A stretch of 64,000 nucleotides of DNA from Sphingopyxis terrae subsp. terrae NBRC 15098 (GTDB lineage: Bacteria; Pseudomonadota; Alphaproteobacteria; Sphingomonadales; Sphingomonadaceae). The stretch covers positions 3,171,001-3,235,000 of the forward strand of contig NZ_CP013342.1 of NCBI RefSeq assembly GCF_001610975.1. Direction: 5' to 3'. Position 1 is the first letter of the stretch. Each line of letters starts with the position of its first letter. Shown piece by piece: positions 1-8,668 of this stretch. The notes beneath the pieces were generated by a model that was not told the origin of the DNA, did not search any database, and saw nothing but the letters and a program-made list of their open reading frames with translations. The position numbers were made by a program, and so were the translations under genes.

Positions 1-211
1 CGATGGCAACCTGCTCCGCGGCGCAGAGCCTGACGACTGCGGCGACTTCGTCACGATTGACCGGGGAAAGCATGGCGGCCGCTTGGCCTCGATAACGGCC
101 GCGCCAATCCGTGAGCCAGGGTGCCATATCATTGGGATCGCGGGTGAACCCCTTGGGGCCCAGCAGATCGGCGAGGTGGTTGAGCAGGTCGGCGGAGGGC
201 GGTTGGGTCAT
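1..211 (-). CDS. FAD-linked oxidase, N-terminal part (runs off window)
   Basis: The minus strand opens at an ATG at 209-211 and stays open for 70 codons to the window edge. The readable N-terminus starts MTQPPSADLLNHLADLLGPK, then has GFTRDPNDMAPWLTDWRGRY and a segment ending SPVNRDEVAAVVRLC. This pattern (a leader helix, a short stretch ending in a conserved W-R-G-R/Y motif, then 'P.....EVAAVVRLC') is typical of the PCMH-type FAD-binding oxidases of the GlcD/D-2-hydroxyglutarate dehydrogenase family. They oxidise 2-hydroxyacids and pass the electrons to a quinone or flavoprotein acceptor. The FAD-binding core lies outside the window, so the substrate cannot be judged. The gene is divergent from the hypothetical gene at 389. 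Confidence 0.75.
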   Translation of the reverse strand, partial: MTQPPSADLLNHLADLLGPKGFTRDPNDMAPWLTDWRGRYRGQAAAMLSPVNRDEVAAVVRLCAAEQVAI

Positions 212-388
212 GCAGTGCGTCTCGTTGGGGCGCGGGCGCGCAATAGGGGTCGACATCAATTCATTTGCTGTTCAATCATGGTCGTTAGAGGGTTGGCAGA
301 TGAATTGCCACCTTGTGGGGCTTTGCAGCGAACGGGAGTATCGGGTGAACGCCATGGCCTGGCACAGTGATGCGGAGCGGGCGCATCC

Positions 389-919
389 ATGGTGACGGCG
401 CTGGCCCTACTGGTCGCGGCGGCTGCGCCCGCGTCGGACGTGCCCATTGCGGCAACGCTGCCGCCGGTGGAGGCGTCCATGCCCGCCATTGTTCCCCCTG
501 ATGTCGGCTTTTTCCAGGTCGTGATCGAGCAGCAGATCATCATCCGTGTTCCGGCACAGCGTAGTCCGATCAATAATTTCTCAGCCCCCGCGCCGCCGCC
601 ACCGCCCGTTCGTCCGCGCGAAGCGCAGGTGGTCTGGAAGGAAAAGAAGGGGCCGCGCTGCGTCGCGATGAAGAACATCGTGCGGATGGAGGCGGTGCAG
701 CGCGACAGCATCGACCTCATCACCCGCCAGAAGCAGTTGCTGCGTGCCCAGTTGAACCGTGGCTGCCGGGCGCTCGACTTCTATGCCGGCTTCTACATGA
801 AGGGAAACAAGGACGGGCAGCTGTGCAAAGGCCGTGACGAAATTCATGCGCGGACCGGCGCAAAGTGCGAGGTAGACGAGTTTCGCTTGCTCGTCCCGGT
901 GGCGCGCGACGACGACTGA
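389..919 (+). CDS. Hypothetical exported protein
   Basis: A 176-residue ORF with normal codon use for the window. The first 16 or so residues (MVTALALLVAAAAPASD) form a hydrophobic, Ala-rich segment that looks like a signal peptide. A low-complexity stretch with a poly-Pro run (PAPPPPPPVRP, about residues 67-77) is followed by a charged C-terminal half with four cysteines. I recognise no catalytic motif or family. The ATG at 389 has a weak GGAG-like site about 10 bases upstream. The gene stands alone between a divergent oxidase gene and a DEAD-box helicase. It is probably a periplasmic protein limited to sphingomonads, but that is inference. Confidence 0.6.
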   Translation: MVTALALLVAAAAPASDVPIAATLPPVEASMPAIVPPDVGFFQVVIEQQIIIRVPAQRSPINNFSAPAPPPPPVRPREAQVVWKEKKGPRCVAMKNIVRMEAVQRDSIDLITRQKQLLRAQLNRGCRALDFYAGFYMKGNKDGQLCKGRDEIHARTGAKCEVDEFRLLVPVARDDD

Positions 920-1054
920 GCGGGGCGGCGCGCGATTTTTCGGCCAGATCGGTCGGCTTTTCTTGACTTTTCACCGCCACTTCCCCTAGGGGCGCGGCAG
1001 CAACGGCTGGCGTGGGAAGCCGTGCTACAACATTTTTCCGGACATGATGACCTT

Positions 1055-2416
1055 ATGAAATTTGCCGACATCGGCCTTTCCGACGAACTTTTGCGCGCTG
1101 TGACCGAAGCGGGCTATGACGAACCGACACCGATCCAAGCGGGCGCCATCCCTTCGGTTCTGATGATGCGCGACATTATCGGCATCGCGCAAACGGGCAC
1201 CGGCAAGACAGCATCCTTTGTGCTGCCGATGATCGACATTCTGGCGCATGGCCGCGCCCGCGCGCTGATGCCGCGCTCGCTGATCCTCGAACCGACGCGC
1301 GAACTTGCGGCGCAGGTGGCCGAGAATTTCGAAAAATACGGCAAATATCACAAGCTTTCGATGGCGTTGCTCATCGGCGGCGTCCAGATGGGCGATCAGA
1401 TCAAGGCGCTCGAAAGGGGCGTCGATGTGCTGATCGCGACGCCCGGCCGCCTGATGGACCTGTTCGAGCGCGGCAAAATATTGCTCACCGGCTGCGAACT
1501 CCTCGTCATCGACGAGGCGGACCGGATGCTCGACATGGGGTTCATTCCGGACATCGAGAATATCTGCACCAAGCTGCCGGCGAATCGCCAGACCTTGCTC
1601 TTTTCGGCGACGATGCCGCCGCCGATCAAGAAGCTCGCCGACAAATTCCTGTCGAATCCCAAGACGATCGAAGTCGCGCGGCCAGCGAGCACCAACGTCA
1701 ATATTACCGAGTTCCTGGTCAAGACCAGCGAGCGCGGCAAGCGCGAAACGCTGCGCGGGCTGCTCGAGGAAGAGGATATCAGCACCGCGATCATCTTCTG
1801 CAATCGCAAGACGACCGTGCGTGAGCTCGCCAAATCGCTCCAACGCTACCGCTATCGCGCGGGCGAGATCCATGGCGACATGGATCAGTCGAGCCGCATT
1901 GCCGAACTCGATCGCTTCAAAAAGGGCGATATCAACATCCTCGTCGCGTCCGACGTCGCGGCCCGGGGTCTCGATGTGAAGGGCGTCAGCCACGTCTTCA
2001 ACTTCGACGCGCCTTGGCATCCCGACGACTATGTCCACCGCATCGGACGTACCGGGCGGGCAGGGGCGAAGGGCCGGGCCTTCACGCTCGTCAGCCCGTC
2101 CGATGCGGAGGCGGTTGACAACATCCAGAAGCTGACCGGCCACAAGATCGATATCTTTGCGGGCGGCGAGCGTCAGGAACCCACCGAAGAGATTGAGGAA
2201 AAGCAACCGCCGCAAGCGAAGAAGAGCCGGCGCGGCGGTGCGAAACCGAAATCGAAGGACGATGCACCCCGCGCGGAATCCAAAAGCAGCGTATCCAGGG
2301 CCCCCGAACGCAAGACACCTGATGCGCCGCGCCAGAAGCCGGTTCGCGACGACGAACCCGACGACGGCTGGAACGGCCCGATGCCGGGCTTCCTTTCGGT
2401 CGGTTTCGGTAGCTAA
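1055..2416 (+). CDS. DEAD-box ATP-dependent RNA helicase (RhlE-like)
   Basis: The 453-residue product has the full DEAD-box motif set in order: FADIGLSDELLRAV with the Q motif (PTPIQ), Walker A AQTGTGKT, PTRELAAQ, TPGRL, DEAD with RMLDMGF, SAT, then the second RecA domain with IIFCNRK, ASDVAARGLD and HRIGRTGRAG. The last 80 or so residues are Lys/Arg/Pro-rich and probably bind RNA. Such enzymes unwind short RNA duplexes in ribosome assembly, RNA decay or cold adaptation. I chose the ATG at 1055 (MKFADIGLS) because homologues begin just before the Q-motif region. A GTG at 1022 would add 11 unconserved residues. The gene converges on the oxidoreductase gene at 2447. Confidence 0.92.
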   Translation: MKFADIGLSDELLRAVTEAGYDEPTPIQAGAIPSVLMMRDIIGIAQTGTGKTASFVLPMIDILAHGRARALMPRSLILEPTRELAAQVAENFEKYGKYHKLSMALLIGGVQMGDQIKALERGVDVLIATPGRLMDLFERGKILLTGCELLVIDEADRMLDMGFIPDIENICTKLPANRQTLLFSATMPPPIKKLADKFLSNPKTIEVARPASTNVNITEFLVKTSERGKRETLRGLLEEEDISTAIIFCNRKTTVRELAKSLQRYRYRAGEIHGDMDQSSRIAELDRFKKGDINILVASDVAARGLDVKGVSHVFNFDAPWHPDDYVHRIGRTGRAGAKGRAFTLVSPSDAEAVDNIQKLTGHKIDIFAGGERQEPTEEIEEKQPPQAKKSRRGGAKPKSKDDAPRAESKSSVSRAPERKTPDAPRQKPVRDDEPDDGWNGPMPGFLSVGFGS

Positions 2417-2446
2417 AACCGGGCCCGGATCGGCGGTGCGTTCGCG

Positions 2447-3463
2447 TCAGACGCGGACGAGCATCTTTCCGATATTCGCGCCGGAAAACAAACCAAGGAA
2501 CGCGTCGGGCGCCGCTTCGACCCCGTCGCGCACGGTTTCACGCATCGTCACCGCACCGCTCGCGATCAGCCCTGCCATGTCGGCGTAGAATTCTTCCATG
2601 CAGTCGAAGAACTGGTCGGTATAGATAAAGCCCTCCATGCGGATACGCGCCGGGATCGTCCGGATCAGGTTGCGCATTTCCTGGGGCTTTCCGTCATTAT
2701 AGACGTCGATCATGCCGCAGATGGCAAAGCGGGCGAAATCATTGGCGAGTGCGAAGGCCGCGTCGAGATGATCTCCCCCGACATTGTCGAAATAGACGTC
2801 GATGCCACTTTTGCCGAGGCCGTCCAGCGCTTCGGTGAGCGCGGGGACCAGCGGGCCCGCCTTGTAATCCACAACGGCATCGGCTCCCAGATCCTTGACC
2901 CAGCCGCATTTTTCTGCGCCGCCGGCGGAGCCGATAACCGTCATCTCGCGCGCTTTGGCGATCTGGACCACCGCCGAGCCAACGGCGCCTGCGGCGGCGG
3001 ACACGAAAACCGTGTCGCCGGGCTTTGCCGCTGCAATGCGGAGAAGGCCGATCCACGCGGTGCCCCCGGTCAGCCCCATATTGTGGAGAAAGGTCTGGGG
3101 CGGCATGCCAGCGGCGAGCAGATCGGCAGGCAGCTTGGTGGGCGTCATCTCCAGCCCGATGGTTCCGCCGTCGCGCCAGCCGCCCATGTGCAGGATGATG
3201 TCGCCCGGCGCAAAGCCGTCCATTGCGCTTTCGACGACTTCGCCGATCGCTCCGCCGGTCATCGGCTGGTCTAGCTGGAAGGAGGCGGCGTAGCTTTTGG
3301 CATCGTTCATCCGGCCGCGCATATAGGGGTCGACCGACAGCCAGTGATTGCGCACGCGAAGCTGATCGGTTTCGAGCGGCAGATCGGGAAGCGCGTGCAG
3401 CGCAAAATCGTCGATCGTCGGCAATCCTTGCGGACGACGCACCAGATGCCATGCCTTCGCCAT
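2447..3463 (-). CDS. NADP-dependent MDR-family oxidoreductase (CurA/YncB-like)
   Basis: A 338-residue zinc-independent medium-chain dehydrogenase/reductase. The GroES-like N-terminal domain has the family signature SVDPYMRGRMND near residues 44-55. The Rossmann domain has the nucleotide-binding loop AAAGAVGSAVVQIAKA and then YFDNVGG. These features match the leukotriene B4 12-hydroxydehydrogenase/YncB/CurA group, which reduces the C=C bond of enones and enals with NADPH. The length is typical (about 335-345). No catalytic zinc ligands are seen, as expected. The gene ends 31 bases from the convergent helicase stop and has no operon partner. Confidence 0.9.
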   Translation of the reverse strand: MAKAWHLVRRPQGLPTIDDFALHALPDLPLETDQLRVRNHWLSVDPYMRGRMNDAKSYAASFQLDQPMTGGAIGEVVESAMDGFAPGDIILHMGGWRDGGTIGLEMTPTKLPADLLAAGMPPQTFLHNMGLTGGTAWIGLLRIAAAKPGDTVFVSAAAGAVGSAVVQIAKAREMTVIGSAGGAEKCGWVKDLGADAVVDYKAGPLVPALTEALDGLGKSGIDVYFDNVGGDHLDAAFALANDFARFAICGMIDVYNDGKPQEMRNLIRTIPARIRMEGFIYTDQFFDCMEEFYADMAGLIASGAVTMRETVRDGVEAAPDAFLGLFSGANIGKMLVRV

Positions 3464-3554
3464 CGATCGTTCCCCCCAATTATCCGAAGATATTTCCTAT
3501 CGTCAGAAAAGCCGTTGCCAGTGTCAACCAGTCCCGTTAAGAGCGCCCCGTCGC

Positions 3555-3630
3555 GGGGCCGTAGCTCAGATGGGAGAGCGCTGCAATCGCACTGCAGAGG
3601 TCAGGGGTTCGATTCCCCTCGGCTCCACCA
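3555..3630 (+). tRNA. tRNA-Ala (CGC)
   Basis: A 76-base cloverleaf. The acceptor arm GGGGCCG pairs with CGGCTCC, followed by discriminator A and an encoded CCA. The D arm GCTC..GAGC, an anticodon stem CTGCA/TGCAG around loop ATCGCAC (anticodon CGC, reading GCG), and the T arm AGGGG-TTCGATT-CCCCT are all present. Confidence 0.95.
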
Positions 3631-3653
3631 GCGACATTCCTCGAATTTTTTGA

Positions 3654-4706
3654 TCAGTGACCGTCATCATAGGCGTCGATGGCAGAAAACAGCATCGTGA
3701 GCTGCTCGCGTTCGTCGGTGTCGATGTCGGGACGCCATATCTCGAATAACAGCACTGTGCGGTCGCTGGTGCCGCGATTCCACGCTTCATGTTCAAAGCT
3801 GTCGTCGAAGATCATCAATTCACCTTCGCGCCATGCGCGCGTTTCGGCGCCGACGCGGATGCCGCAGCCATCGGGCACTACGAGTGGCAGATGGCAAATA
3901 AGCCGAGTATTAAGCAGCCCGTGATGTGGCGCAATGTGGGTTCCGGGTTTGAGACGGGAAAACAACGCTATGGGTGCACGTCCCGGGATCACTGGCTGCG
4001 GGGCGAGCGTCAGCGTTGCGAGAGTTTGCGGGCACAAGCGATCCATGCCGCTTGCAATCTCGCCACTTTGCCACAGCCAAGCCGCTCCCCAGTCCGGCTT
4101 GTCCAGCAATGGATTGTTGGGCGGAGGTCGATCGGGGTTGGCCGCGACATAGGGCGAAAAATGTTCGCCCGGATCGTTCAACAAGGCTTGCAGTTCGTCG
4201 CGGATGGCGGCGGTGGACGCCTCCACTTCGGGAACCCAATCAAATTCCGACCGATCAAAAAATGCCCGCTGCGCAAGGCCGGGGAAGTAGAACATGTTGG
4301 GCTGCTGTTGATACAGCGGTTGTTCGCCCGATAATAGCCGCAGAGCCTCGGCTACACGCGGGGTCGCGGTGCGTTGGTCGAGTCCGGCTGCGTGAAGGCG
4401 GTTGAACAGGTGGTCGGCCAGAACATTGTCGACATCGGACAAATATTGCTCCGCTCTTTGCAACGAAGGGTGCAGCGCAGGATGCACGTCCCGAGCCTGG
4501 GCCGCGGTTGCCAGCGCCAAGCGGTAGAAGCTGCTGGCGGCACGCTCGTCATTGAGCCGACGCTTGAGTTCCGCCATCGCGATCAGCGCCGCGATGTTGC
4601 TCCGATCCGCTCGAATGAGCGCGTCGAGCGCCGCTGCTTCGGCGGCTGAATCGCCCCTGCCATGGGCTTCGTGTGCTTTGCGCAGCCATTCATCCTTGGT
4701 TGTCAT
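3654..4706 (-). CDS. Aspartyl/asparaginyl beta-hydroxylase domain protein with TPR-like N-terminus
   Basis: The 350-residue protein starts MTTKDEWLRKAHEAHGRGDS. Residues 1-90 are Ala-rich helices resembling a tetratricopeptide unit. The C-terminal half carries the double-stranded beta-helix of aspartyl/asparaginyl beta-hydroxylases, with the histidines in HIAPHHGLLNTRLICHLPL and SFEHEAWN expected to bind Fe(II), and an arginine/lysine set for 2-oxoglutarate. Relatives hydroxylate protein Asp/Asn side chains or, as LpxO, lipid A acyl chains. The bacterial substrate is unknown here. The ATG overlaps the uvrD stop by 4 bases (ATGA), so translation is probably coupled to uvrD. The longer in-frame extension upstream only mirrors uvrD in another frame and I rejected it. 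Confidence 0.88.
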   Translation of the reverse strand: MTTKDEWLRKAHEAHGRGDSAAEAAALDALIRADRSNIAALIAMAELKRRLNDERAASSFYRLALATAAQARDVHPALHPSLQRAEQYLSDVDNVLADHLFNRLHAAGLDQRTATPRVAEALRLLSGEQPLYQQQPNMFYFPGLAQRAFFDRSEFDWVPEVEASTAAIRDELQALLNDPGEHFSPYVAANPDRPPPNNPLLDKPDWGAAWLWQSGEIASGMDRLCPQTLATLTLAPQPVIPGRAPIALFSRLKPGTHIAPHHGLLNTRLICHLPLVVPDGCGIRVGAETRAWREGELMIFDDSFEHEAWNRGTSDRTVLLFEIWRPDIDTDEREQLTMLFSAIDAYDDGH

Positions 4707-7012
4707 GCCGCCCTCACAAAGCCGTCGAGCACCCGCTTTGCGCCCGCCTGCTCGAATTCGACCTCCAGCTTGTTGCCGTCGATGTCGATGATTTCGCCAT
4801 AGCCGAATTTTTCGTGGAACACGCGCATACCGATGGCGAGGTCGGCGCGCGGCTTGGCTCCCACCGATGCGGCGGGCGCTCGCTCGGATGGCGCGGGCGC
4901 GCGGGTGACGGTCGATGATTGGGCGACCGCGCGCTGCCATGCCGGGCCGCGCGTCATGGTGCGGGCGGGCTGGCGTTCGGCAACATGCGCAAAAGGATCG
5001 CCCTGCGCCGCCCAGTTGGCCCGCCAAAGGCTCTGGCCACCGCCGAAGCTGTTCTCGCTCGCCACATGCTCGGGCGGGATTTCGCCGATGAAGCGGCTCG
5101 GGATGCTGCTCATCCACTGGCCGTAGATACGCCGGTTCGCGGCATGATAGATGCTGGCGCGCCGACGAGCGCGGGTGATCGCGACATAGGCCAGCCGGCG
5201 TTCCTCTTCCAGGCTCGCCGTCCCGCCCTCATCCATCGCGCGTTGCGACGGAAAGACCCCGTCTTCCCAGCCGGCGAGGAAGACATGATCGAACTCGAGG
5301 CCCTTGGCGGCGTGGATCGTCATGATCGTCACCGTTTCGGTCTGGTCGTCATTGTCGCGGTCCATCACCAGGCTGACATGCTCGAGAAAGGCTTCGAGCG
5401 AGTCATACTCTTCCATCGCGCGAACGAGTTCGGAGAGGTTTTCAAGCCGGCCCGCCGCCTCGGCGCTGCGATCGGCCTGCAGCATTGCGGTATAGCCCGA
5501 TTCGTCGAGGATGAGCTGCGTCAGCTCGGGGTGCGATAGCTCGCCCGCCTTCGATTGCCAGCCGCGCATCATCGCAACGAAATTGGCGAGCTGGCGCCGC
5601 GCCTGCGGAGTCAGCTCGTCGGTTTCGGTAATCCGTGACGCCGCATGGAACAGCGGGGTCCGGTCGATCCGTGCGAACTGGTGGATACGCGCCACCGCCT
5701 TGTCGCCCAGCCCGCGCTTCGGGACATTGACGATCCGCTCGAACGCCAGATCGTCGGCTGGCGACTGGACGAGGCGCAAATAGGCGAGCGCATCGCGAAT
5801 TTCGGCGCGCTCATAGAAGCGGAAGCCGCCCACGATGCGATAGGGCATGCCGATCGCGATGAAGCGATCCTCGAATTCGCGGGTCTGGAACTGCGCGCGG
5901 ACGAGGATGGCGGCACGGTCAAGTGAAACCCGCCGGCGTTGCAAATCTTCCAGTTCCTCGCCGATCCGCCGCGCTTCCTCGGGGCCGTCCCACACGCCGA
6001 CGACGCGCACCTTGTCGCCCGCATCGAGTTCGGTCCACAGCGTCTTGCCGAGGCGGTCGCTGTTCTGCGCAATCAGCGCCGACGCGGCCGCCAATATCTG
6101 CGGGGTCGATCGGTAATTCTGCTCGAGCCGGATTACCGTCGCGCCGGGAAAGTCCTTTTCGAAGCGCAGGATGTTCGCGACCTCGGCGCCGCGCCACGAA
6201 TAGATCGACTGGTCGTCGTCGCCGACGCAGCAGATATTCTTGCGCGCCTGCGCCAGCAGCCGCAGCCAGAGATACTGGCTGGCGTTGGTATCCTGATATT
6301 CATCGACGAGGATATATTTGAAGCGCTGCTGATAATGTTCGAGCACATCGCGGTGATTTTTCAGGATCACCAGCATGTGCAGCAGCAGGTCGCCGAAATC
6401 GCAGGCGTTGAGCGTCTTCAGCCGCGCCTGATACAGCGCATAGAAATGGCCGCCCTTGCCGTCGGCATAGGCTTCCTTGTCACCCGCATCGAGGTCGGGC
6501 GGCGTCAGGCCGCGGTTCTTCCACTTGTCGATCAGCGCCGCGAGCTGGCGCGCCGGCCAGCGCTTTTCATCGAGTCCCTCGGTCTGGATGATCTGCTTGA
6601 GCACGCGAAGCTGGTCGTCGGTGTCGAGGATGGTGAAATTGCTTTGCAGGCCGACGAGTTCGGCGTGACGGCGCAGCATTTTTGCGCAGATGCTGTGAAA
6701 AGTGCCCAGCCAGGGCATGCCCTCGACCGCGTCGCCGATCATCCGTCCGATGCGTTCGCGCATCTCGCGCGCTGCCCTGTTGGTGAAGGTGACGGCCAGG
6801 ATTTCCGACGGCCAGGCGCGCCGCGTCGCGATGATATGCGCCAGCCGTGCCGTCAGTGCGGCGGTCTTGCCCGTGCCGGCCCCGGCGAGCATCAGCACTG
6901 GACCTTCGGTGGTGAGAACGGCCTGCCGCTGCGGGCCGTTCAGGCCCTGCAGATAGGGCGGATCTGACGGCGAGGGCGGCGGCAATTCGGGGAGGGATGA
7001 GGGGGTATCCAT
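4703..7012 (-). CDS. uvrD: UvrD/PcrA-type ATP-dependent 3'-5' DNA helicase
   Basis: 769 residues, the usual size for UvrD/PcrA. Walker A is LAGAGTGKTAALTARL at about residues 41-56. It is followed by TFTNRAAREM (Ia), VDEYQDTN (II), DDDQSIYSWRGA (III), LEQNYRS (IV), TIHAAKGLEFDHVFLAGWE (V) and VAITRARRR (VI). The last 40 residues (HEKFGYGEIIDID) form the Tudor-like RNA polymerase-binding tail of PcrA/UvrD. The enzyme unwinds DNA in nucleotide-excision and mismatch repair and removes stalled RNA polymerase. It is the first gene of a two-gene unit with the hydroxylase gene. Confidence 0.96.
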   Translation of the reverse strand: MDTPSSLPELPPPSPSDPPYLQGLNGPQRQAVLTTEGPVLMLAGAGTGKTAALTARLAHIIATRRAWPSEILAVTFTNRAAREMRERIGRMIGDAVEGMPWLGTFHSICAKMLRRHAELVGLQSNFTILDTDDQLRVLKQIIQTEGLDEKRWPARQLAALIDKWKNRGLTPPDLDAGDKEAYADGKGGHFYALYQARLKTLNACDFGDLLLHMLVILKNHRDVLEHYQQRFKYILVDEYQDTNASQYLWLRLLAQARKNICCVGDDDQSIYSWRGAEVANILRFEKDFPGATVIRLEQNYRSTPQILAAASALIAQNSDRLGKTLWTELDAGDKVRVVGVWDGPEEARRIGEELEDLQRRRVSLDRAAILVRAQFQTREFEDRFIAIGMPYRIVGGFRFYERAEIRDALAYLRLVQSPADDLAFERIVNVPKRGLGDKAVARIHQFARIDRTPLFHAASRITETDELTPQARRQLANFVAMMRGWQSKAGELSHPELTQLILDESGYTAMLQADRSAEAAGRLENLSELVRAMEEYDSLEAFLEHVSLVMDRDNDDQTETVTIMTIHAAKGLEFDHVFLAGWEDGVFPSQRAMDEGGTASLEEERRLAYVAITRARRRASIYHAANRRIYGQWMSSIPSRFIGEIPPEHVASENSFGGGQSLWRANWAAQGDPFAHVAERQPARTMTRGPAWQRAVAQSSTVTRAPAPSERAPAASVGAKPRADLAIGMRVFHEKFGYGEIIDIDGNKLEVEFEQAGAKRVLDGFVRAA

Positions 7013-7025
7013 TATGCGCGAACGA

Positions 7026-7916
7026 TTAGGGAACAGCGCCGCTGCTGTCCAGTGCGCGGCGCAGCGCTGCGTCGGGCCGGGCGCCCTCGTGTTCGAGCCG
7101 GTCTATCGTGGCAACCGCCATCGCCCGATATGCGGCGACAAGGTCGGGATCATGCGCGGCAAGCGCCGCAACATGATCACGGATCGTCTGAACGTCGCCA
7201 CGCAGCAACGGTCCCGAAAGGGCACCGAACCCGCGGTCGAGGCTGTTGTCCAGAGCAGCCTGCACCAGCGGCGCGAGCAGCGCGCGCGGCGCGGCGACTC
7301 CCGCGCGTTCAAGAGCCTGCGCGGCATCGGCAATCAGCGTCACGAGATGGTTCGACGCGTGGCAGAGCGCCGCGTGATAAAGCGCGCGGCGCTCTTCGGG
7401 AATTTCGACCGCAACACCGCCGAGCAGGCCGACGACCCGCCTGGCTTGCACGGCTGCGTCGACGCTTGAGCCGGTGATCGCAAAGCGCGCGCCCGCCATC
7501 CGCGCGACTTCACCCGGCGGGTTGCCCGTGAAGGTCATCGCCGGATGGATAGCGGCCGTCAGCCAGCCCGCATCGCGCAGCGGCGCCAGAGGCGCGGCTC
7601 CGCTACGGCCGCTGACGTGGAAAACGAAAGGCGAGGACGGCGTCTTGGATGCTTCGGCCGCCAACGTGGCCACGATGCCGGAAAGGGCGTCATCGGCAAC
7701 GGCGATCGCAATCGCATCGCATGTTTGGACGAGTGCCCCAAGGTTGGGGGTGGTTTCGATGCCATCGACTTGCCGCTCCGCTTCGGCCAGTTGTTCGGGC
7801 GAACGTCCCCATAGCAAGGGCGGTTTGTGCGACGCGGGCTTCAGTCCGAGCGCCAAGGCGCGCGCTACGCGGCCCGATCCTACGATTCCGATCCGCCGAA
7901 ATATGTCGATGTTCAT
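7026..7916 (-). CDS. Rossmann-like and DUF2520 domain protein
   Basis: The 296-residue product starts MNIDIFRRIGIVGSGRVARA. GIVGSGRVA is the dinucleotide-binding loop of a Rossmann domain. The second half is all-helical and matches the DUF2520 domain with LYHAALCHASNHLVTL, in which the conserved His/Ser/Asn resemble 6-phosphogluconate-dehydrogenase-like enzymes. Family members look like NAD(P)-dependent reductases of the ketopantoate or pyrroline-carboxylate reductase fold, with unproven substrates. An upstream ATG at 8039 lies inside the tRNA-Val gene, so I took the ATG at 7916. The gene ends 13 bases before the uvrD start on the same strand. Confidence 0.85.
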   Translation of the reverse strand: MNIDIFRRIGIVGSGRVARALALGLKPASHKPPLLWGRSPEQLAEAERQVDGIETTPNLGALVQTCDAIAIAVADDALSGIVATLAAEASKTPSSPFVFHVSGRSGAAPLAPLRDAGWLTAAIHPAMTFTGNPPGEVARMAGARFAITGSSVDAAVQARRVVGLLGGVAVEIPEERRALYHAALCHASNHLVTLIADAAQALERAGVAAPRALLAPLVQAALDNSLDRGFGALSGPLLRGDVQTIRDHVAALAAHDPDLVAAYRAMAVATIDRLEHEGARPDAALRRALDSSGAVP

Positions 7917-7991
7917 GATGTCTGCGATACGGCAGATCATGGTCTGCCGCCACCCGGCGACGGGATCAGGGCCAATCGAAAGGGAGGAAAA

Positions 7992-8066
7992 TGGTGGGCG
8001 TGGCAAGGATTGAACTTGCGACCCCTGCGATGTCAACACAGTGCTCTACCACTGAGCTACACGCCC
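7992..8066 (-). tRNA. tRNA-Val (GAC)
   Basis: A 75-base cloverleaf on the minus strand. Acceptor GGGCGTG pairs with CACGCCC, then A and an encoded CCA. The anticodon loop TTGACAT gives GAC. The T loop is TTCAATC. Confidence 0.96.
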
Positions 8067-8139
8067 ACACGTTTTGGGGTGACGCGCCCCTTAAAGGCCT
8101 CGGCGCAGGCTGGCAAGCCCTTCGCGCGCAAAGTTGAAA

Positions 8140-8517
8140 TTATTGTTGGTTGCTGCGATCGGCGCGGCCGAAAAGCATATCGACCTCGCGCACCAGATCC
8201 TTGAGGTGAAAGGGCTTGGACAGCAGCTTGGCTTGCGGGACATTCTCTTCGGCGCGCAGCGATACCGCCGCGAATCCGGTGATGAACATCACCTGCGTTT
8301 GCGGCGCCGCCTTTGCGGTGTGCTGCGCCAGCTCGATACCATCCATTTCGGGCATCACGATGTCGGAGAGGAGCAGGTCGAATGTGCCCGAATCGATATA
8401 GGGGACCGCTTCGGTCCCGCGGTCGACCGCGGTCACATGATAACCCGCGCTGGTCAGCGCCCGCGCCAGATATTCGCGCATCACATCATCATCTTCGGCG
8501 AGCAAGATGCGGATCAT
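8140..8517 (-). CDS. cpdR: CpdR-like single-domain response regulator
   Basis: A 125-residue stand-alone receiver. Acidic pocket AEDDD lies at residues 7-11, the phospho-acceptor is Asp52 in LLLSDIVMPEMDG, and Thr/Lys follow in FITGFAA and LSKPFHLKDLV. There is no output domain. The segment MREYLARALTSAGY and VMFITGFAAV closely match Caulobacter CpdR, which in its unphosphorylated form primes ClpXP to degrade CtrA, PdeA and other cell-cycle proteins. I took the ATG at 8517 (MIRILLAEDD). The 27 extra residues encoded upstream from 8598 are not receiver-like. The gene is divergent from the N-formylglutamate amidohydrolase gene, and tRNA-Val lies downstream. Confidence 0.88.
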   Translation of the reverse strand: MIRILLAEDDDVMREYLARALTSAGYHVTAVDRGTEAVPYIDSGTFDLLLSDIVMPEMDGIELAQHTAKAAPQTQVMFITGFAAVSLRAEENVPQAKLLSKPFHLKDLVREVDMLFGRADRSNQQ

Positions 8518-8668
8518 CGTAAAATTCTGCCTCTGTCTTCCGGCTGCGCCCGACCGTGTAATCGCGCGTACCGCACCCCTCGAATGAAACTGTGTCATAG
8601 CGGGAGAGATTTAACAAATTCCCGCGCCGCTGGATTCGTCGGCGCTTTTTTGCCACCCTCTCATATCG

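Noticed and set aside
3555..3630. tRNA-Ala as an integration (att) site
   Set aside because: No integrase, direct repeat or foreign block follows the tRNA; the next genes are ordinary chromosomal ones.
4707..5117. N-terminal extension of the hydroxylase to 5117
   Set aside because: The extra residues are an out-of-frame reading of uvrD; the protein has a good start at 4706 that overlaps the uvrD stop.
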